Below, piece after piece: positions 58,735 to 64,000 of a stretch of DNA of 64,000 nt (its first letter is position 1; each line of letters opens with the position of its first letter). Source of the DNA: Argopecten irradians (lineage: Eukaryota > Mollusca > Bivalvia > Pectinida > Pectinidae); the NCBI RefSeq assembly GCF_041381155.1, contig NC_091142.1:32911528-32975527 (forward strand). The letters are read 5' to 3'. The translations under genes and the position numbers were made by a program. A model generated the notes under the pieces. That model worked only from the letters and a program-made list of their open reading frames with translations. It was not told the DNA's origin and searched no databases.

Positions 58735-59218
58735 AACAAGAGCTGTTGGAAAACAGCAAAGCTCGCCTATTCAGAAGAAGTTGATGTTCAAGTATTTACT
58801 ATTTAAACATGGAAATATGACAAATTAACAGACTCAAAAAACCCCTAAAGGGCCCAAAATTGGTTGTATTATCACGTCCAGCATCCATACACATTAGGAA
58901 AATAAAATCAAAAACATTTATGATGACTTAAGCTTAAACAAAAGACAAATTAGAAACTTGCTCAAAAACTTTAGCATGGAAATATGACAAATTAACAGAC
59001 TCAAAAAAACCTAAAGGGCCCAAAATTGGTTGTATTGTCACGTTCAGCATCCATACACATTAAGAAAATAAAATCATAAACATTTATGATGACTTAATTG
59101 TTTAAATTGACGAAACAGAAACTTGCTCAAAAACTTTAACGGAAATGAAACGCCAACGCTGACGCCGACGCCGGGGTGACAACATTAGCTCCCCCTATTC
59201 TTCGAATAGGCTAGCTAA
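58735..59218. mobile_element. Non-autonomous DNA element, copy B
   Basis: Near-identical to the element 1270 bp upstream, including the internal 167 bp tandem and the right-end hairpin. It differs by a one-base deletion and by GGCTAGC in place of GGCGAGC next to the terminal CTAA. Created by the segmental duplication of the surrounding block. Confidence 0.65.
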
Positions 59219-59376
59219 TGAGTTGTAACTATCAAATACAATGAGGTGAAGCTATTAAATACATTGCAGTGTAACTATTAAATACAATGAGTTGTAGCTA
59301 TATAATACAATGAGTGTAACTATTAAATACAATGAGGTGTAACTATCAAATACAATGAGATATAACTATATAATAC

Positions 59377-59587
59377 TTTATTTATTTTTACGTCCTATTA
59401 ACAGCCAGGGTCATATAAGGACGTGCCAGGTTTGTTGGTGGGGGAAAGCCGGAGTACCCGGAAAAAACCACCGACCAGCGGTCAGTACCTGGCAACTGCC
59501 CCACATGGGATTCGAACCCGCATCCCAGAGGTGGAGGGCTTGTGGTAATATGTCGGGACATCTTAACCACTCGGCCACCGCGGCCCC
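59377..59587 (-). mobile_element. tRNA-derived SINE, copy B
   Basis: Same element, orientation and TATATAATAC flanks (59367-59376 and 59588-59597) as the copy 1268 bp upstream, with one base fewer in the A-run. The identical insertion site shows that it was copied along with the block. Confidence 0.8.
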
Positions 59588-62500
59588 TATATAATACAAT
59601 GAGATGAAACTATTAAATACAATGAGAAGTAACTATTAAATACAATGAGGCGTCGCTATTAAATACAATGAGGTGTAGCTATTAAATACAATGAGACGTA
59701 GCAATTAAATACAATGAGGTGAAACTATTAAATACAATGAGGATTCAATACAATGAGGTGTAGCTATATGAAACAATGAGGTGTAACTATTAAATACAAT
59801 GAGTTGTAACTATTAAATACAATGAGATGTAACTATTAAATACAATGAGTTGTAGCTATTAAATACAATGAGGTGAAACTATTAAATACAATGAGGATTA
59901 AATACAATGAGGTGTAGCTATATGAAACAATGAGGTGTAACTATTAAATACAATGAGTTGTAACTATTAAATACAATGAGATGTAACTATTAAATACAAT
60001 GAGTTGTAGCTATATAATACAATGAGTGTAACTATTAAATAAAATGAGGTGCAACTACTAAATACAATGAGAAGTAACTATTAAATACAATGAAGTGTAG
60101 CTATCAAATACAATGAGGTATAGCTATTAAATACAATGAGATATATTTATATAATACAATGAGGTGTAACTATTAAATACAATCATGTGTAAGTATTAAA
60201 TACAATGATATGTAGCTATTTTATACAATGGGGTTTAGCTATTAAATACAATGATGTGTAGCTATTAAATACAATGAGGTGTAGCTTTATATACAATAAG
60301 ATGTAGCTATATAATACAATGAGTTGTACATTTTAAATACAATGAATTGTAACTATGAAATACAATGAGTTTTAACTATTAAACACAATAAGATGTAGCT
60401 ATAAAATACAATGGTGAACTAATAAATACAATGATGTGTAACTATTAAACAGAATGAGATGTAGCCATTAAATACAATGATGTGTAAGCATTAAATACAA
60501 TGATATGTAGCTATTTTATACAATGGGGTTTAGCTATTAAATACAATGATGTGTAACTATTTAATACAATGAGGTGTAGCTGTTAAATACAATGATGTGT
60601 AAATATTAAATAGAATAATATGTAACTATTTAATACAATGATGTGTAACTATTAAATACTATGAGAATTAAATACAATGAGTTGTAGCTATATGAAACAA
60701 TGAGGTGTAACTATTAAATACAATGAGTTGTAACTATGAAATACAATGAGGTGAAACTATTAAATACAATGAGGTGTAGCTATTAAATACAATGAGGCGT
60801 AACTATTAAATACAATGAGTTGTAGCTATTTAATACAATGAGTGTAACTATTAAATACAATGAGGTGTAGCTATTAAATACAATGAGGTGTAACTACTAA
60901 ATACAATGAAAAGTAACTATTAAATACAATAAGGTGTATCTATTAAATACAAGACGTAACTTTTAAATACAATGGTATGTAGCTAAATAATACAATGAGG
61001 TGTAGCTGTTAAATACAATAAAGGGTAACTATTAAATACAATGATATGTAGCTATACAATACAATGACGTAACTATTAAATACAATGAGTGTAACTATTA
61101 AATACAACGATGTGTAACTATTAAATACAATGAGGTATAACCATTAAATACAATGACATGTAACTATTAAATACAATGAGGTGTAACTATTAAATACAAT
61201 GAGGTGTAGCTATAAAATACAATGAAGTGTAACTATTAAACACAATGAGGTGTAGCCATTAAATACAATGAGGTGTAACTATCAAATACAATGAAGTGTA
61301 ACTATTAAATACAATGATGTGTAACTATTAAATACAATGAGGTGTAACTATTAAATACAATGAGGTGTAACTATTAAATACAATGAGGTGTAACTATTAA
61401 ATACAATGAGGTGTAGCCATTAAATACAATGAGGTGTAGTTATATAATACAATGATATGTAACTATTAAATATAATAAGGTGTAGCTATAAAATACAATG
61501 TGTACCTATTAAATACAATGAGTTGTAGCTATTAAATACAATGAGGTGTAGCCATTAAATACAATGAGATGTAGCTATAAAATACAATGAGGTGTAGTTA
61601 TATAATACAATGATATGTAACTATTAAATATAATAAGGTGTAGCTATAAAATACAATGTGTACCTATTAAATACAATGAGTTGTAGCTATTAAATACAAT
61701 GAGGTGTAGCCATTAAATACAATGAGATGTAGCTATAAAATACAATGAGGTGTCGTTATATAATACAATGATATGTAACTATTAAATACAATGAGTTGTA
61801 ACTATTAAATACAATGAGTTGTAACTATTAAATACAATGATATGTAACTATTAAATACAATAAGTTGTAACTATTAAATACAATGAGTTGTAACTATTAA
61901 ATACAATGATATGTAACTATTAAATGCAATGAGTTGTAACTATTAAATACAATGAATGTAACTATTAAATACAACGAGATGTAGTTATATAATACAATGA
62001 TATGTAACTATTAAATACAATGAGTTGTAACTATTAAATACAATGAGTTGTAACTATTAAATACAATGAGGTGTAACAATTAAATACAATGAGGTGTAGC
62101 TATAATATACAATGAGGTGTAGCTATTAAATACAATGAGGCTTAGCTATATAATACAATGAGGTGAAGCTATTAAATACAATGATGTGTAACTATTGAAT
62201 ACATCTAGTTGTAACTATTAAAAACAATGTGGTTGTAGCTATAAAATACAATGAGGTGAAGTTATATGATACAATGATATGTTACTATTAAATACAATGA
62301 TGTGTAGCTGTAAAATACAATGGTGTGTAACTATTAAATACAATGATGTGTAACTATTGAATACAATAATATGTAAGTATTAAATACAATGATTTGTAAC
62401 TATTAAATACAATCATGTGTAACTGTTAGATACAATGATGTGTAACTATTGAATACAATGATGTGTAGCTATTAAATACAATGATATGTAACTATTAAAT

Positions 62501-63108
62501 ACAATGAGGTGTAGCTATAAAATACAGTGATGTGTAACTTTTGAATACAATGAGGTGTAACTATTAAATACAATGAGGTGTAACTATTCAATACAATGAG
62601 TTGTAGTTATATAATACAAGGAATGTAACTATTAAATACAATGAGGTGTAGCCATTAAATGCAATGAGGTGTTACTATTCAATACAATGAGTTGTAACTA
62701 TTAGAGACAATGAGGTGTAACTATTCAATACAATGAGTTGTAACTATTAGAGACAATGAGGTGTAACTATTCAATACAATGAGTTGTAACTATTAGAGAC
62801 AATGAGGTGTAACTATTCAATACAATGAGTTGTAACTATTAGAGACAATGAGGTGTAACTATTCAATACAATGAGTTGTAACTATTAGAGACAATGAGGT
62901 GTAACTATTGAATACAATGAGTTGTAACTATTAGAGACAATGAGGTGTAACTATTGAATACAATGAGTTGTAATTATTAAATACAATGATATGTAACTAT
63001 TGAATACAATGAGGTGTAGCTGTTAAATACAATGAGGCGTAGCTTTATTACACATTGAGGCGTAGCTGTAAAATAGAATGAGGTGTAGCTTTATGATACA
63101 ATGAGGCG

Positions 63109-63146
63109 GCACCACCACCACCACCACCACCACCACCACCACCACT
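63109..63146. repeat. (CAC)n microsatellite
   Basis: About twelve CAC/ACC triplets at the end of the 23 bp array, directly before a SINE. More CAC-type triplets follow the SINE at about 63391-63412, suggesting that the SINE split or duplicated a triplet tract. Confidence 0.85.
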
Positions 63147-63393
63147 ACTAGGTAATCGGTTGGTGTAGTGGTTACGGCGCTCGCCTTTCACCTAGCCGGC
63201 CGGGGTTCAATCCCCGGCACGGACGTAAAAAGGTTAGGGGTCACCTGCCCGATCACGTGGTTTTTCTCCGGGTACTCTGGTTTCCTCCCACACTAAGACC
63301 CCTCGCTTGCGTCCGGGCTATCGAGAGTGATTTACATAAGTTGTATAACTTGATTCTCAATCGATGTAAAATAAATAAAGTTTATATCATTAC
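63147..63393 (+). mobile_element. tRNA-derived SINE of a second type
   Basis: The head GGTTGGTGTAGTGGTTACGG has a box A-like TGGTGTAGTGG, followed by box B GGGTTCAATCCCC. The acceptor-stem halves do not pair, so it is not an intact tRNA gene. The central part, GGTTTTTCTCCGGGTACTCT and GGTTTCCTCCCAC, is shared with the SINE at 58108-58319, while the head and the 3' part (GATTCTCAATCGATGTAAAA, then TAAATAAAG) differ. It is probably a member of the same superfamily with a different tRNA head. Confidence 0.75.
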
Positions 63394-63720
63394 CACCATC
63401 ACCACCACCGCCACTACCATCATTATAATCATCATCTTAATATTCAGAAAATGACATGACTAGAATCTTTATAACTAGGTACCAAATTCAACTTTACACA
63501 CATGGTACTCTTACGTAAAGAATTAATTGCTGTGTTTCACTATGTTTTTAGAAATAATATGGCACCAGATACGACTTGCATTTTATATAGAGTTCATTCG
63601 AATGGGGGCGATAAAATTGTAATTTGATGTTTCGAGCCAGAAAAACAGCTTGTGCGAATAAATGGTTTTATGAATATTTACGTATGTAAACTGAGAAGAG
63701 TCATCCATGTGTTTATCAGT
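63394..63720. other. Spacer with triplet-rich and AT-rich sequence
   Basis: Begins with ACCACC/ATCATC-type triplets to about 63440, then AT-rich unique sequence. No gene recognised. Confidence 0.3.
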
Positions 63721-64000
63721 ATTTTTTCTTTGTTTTTATACTAAATCTGTTTTTTTTTTACACCATTTTGAAAAATAGAAAAAGTTTGAAAATGGTGCGA
63801 AACCCCGACGTAATCGTGACGTTACTATAGAGACATTGACGTCGCGAATTTTTGTGGTGTGTTTATGTATGGATGTAGATGAAAAGTCAATAGAAATAAT
63901 TTTGTTGCAATTACTTTGAGGACAAAATGTACACTGACTATACTAAAATTGAATCGGAAAGGGAATACCTTGAAAAGATCACTAGAATAGTACATTCGCA
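63721..64000. mobile_element. Palindromic repeat family, copy 4, cut by window end
   Basis: Contains the family blocks GAAAATGGTGCGAAACCCCG, ACGTAATCGTGACGTTACTA and GAGACATTGACGTCGCGAAT, then about 70 unrelated bases, then AATCGGAAAGGGAATACCTT, which matches the continuation seen in copy 1. The hairpin part would lie beyond position 64000. Confidence 0.55.

Larger units (their letters stand above)
56917..63108 (-). repeat. Minisatellite of 23 bp units in the last lectin intron, about 200 copies
   Basis: The plus-strand unit is GTGTAACTATTAAATACAAT plus GAG, or the TAGCTATTAAATACAATGAG variant. Read on the lectin (-) strand the unit is CTACACCTCATTGTATTTAATAG. The true junction, ATTGTATTTTATAG|CTAAACCT, matches it across both intron and first exon bases (CTAAACCT against CTACACCT), so the array begins at the acceptor. 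Subtypes include AATATAATAC, GATATGTAAC and an alternating higher-order unit with TTAGAGACAATG at about 62695-62960. The array is interrupted by two copies each of two inserted elements. Confidence 0.93.

Noticed and set aside
56917..63108. Centromeric or telomeric satellite
   Set aside because: The unit is short, the array is only about 6 kb, and it lies inside a gene intron between single-copy sequences; it is not a telomeric TTAGGG repeat.
63150..63225. A functional tRNA gene on the plus strand
   Set aside because: The acceptor stem halves do not pair, and the sequence runs directly into a SINE central domain.

Overview
The window is AT-rich, intron-rich animal DNA, most likely from a bivalve mollusc. 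The evidence is two multi-exon SLC22-type transporter genes with GT-AG introns, tRNA-derived SINEs, several short inverted-repeat elements, and very long minisatellites. The species call is inference from gene type and repeat style, not from a search.

Layout. 1-2200: intergenic, with one small TTAA-ended MITE. 2205-11910: a minisatellite of roughly 150 units of about 65 bp. 11.9-19.8 kb: intergenic, with fold-back and MITE-like elements, then a possible promoter region. 19.8-33.6 kb: SLC22 gene A on the + strand, nine coding exons whose joined frame is open from start to stop (1707 nt from the first ATG). Its intron 1 is filled by a minisatellite of about 69 bp units (about 6 kb). 34.8-36.6 kb: a decayed LINE reverse-transcriptase remnant interrupted by two palindromic repeats. 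36.6-45.6 kb: intergenic with two MITE-type elements. 45.6-54.9 kb: SLC22 gene B on the + strand, nine coding exons (1695 nt, 564 aa). Downstream of exon 1, all eight exons have the same length and phase as in gene A. Its intron 4 holds about 30 units of 55 bp, and intron 3 holds degenerate copies of the exon 3 donor region. 56.68-56.92 kb: the last exon of a C-type-lectin-like gene on the - strand. 56.92-63.1 kb: a minisatellite of 23 bp units running upstream from that exon's acceptor. It contains a nearly perfect 1.27 kb duplication that carries a SINE and an MITE/Helitron-like element. 63.1-64.0 kb: a (CAC)n tract, a second SINE type, and one more palindromic repeat copy cut by the window end.

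The genes. Both SLC22 proteins should be 12-TM plasma-membrane solute carriers of the organic cation/anion family. They look like a recent tandem duplication: exons are very similar, introns are mostly unalike. The lectin exon is unrelated and lies convergent to gene B.

Main observation. Three separate gene-associated minisatellites each start at an exon-intron junction, and their unit contains a copy of it: the 5' donor of intron 1 in gene A, the 3' acceptor of intron 4 in gene B, and the 3' acceptor of the last lectin intron. A fourth, older case is a degenerate duplication of the exon 3 donor region in gene B. Each array therefore lays out tens to hundreds of sense-strand splice-site look-alikes beside the real site. 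The gene A unit also carries a four-tract G-quadruplex motif. Whether these decoys affect splicing is not visible from sequence.
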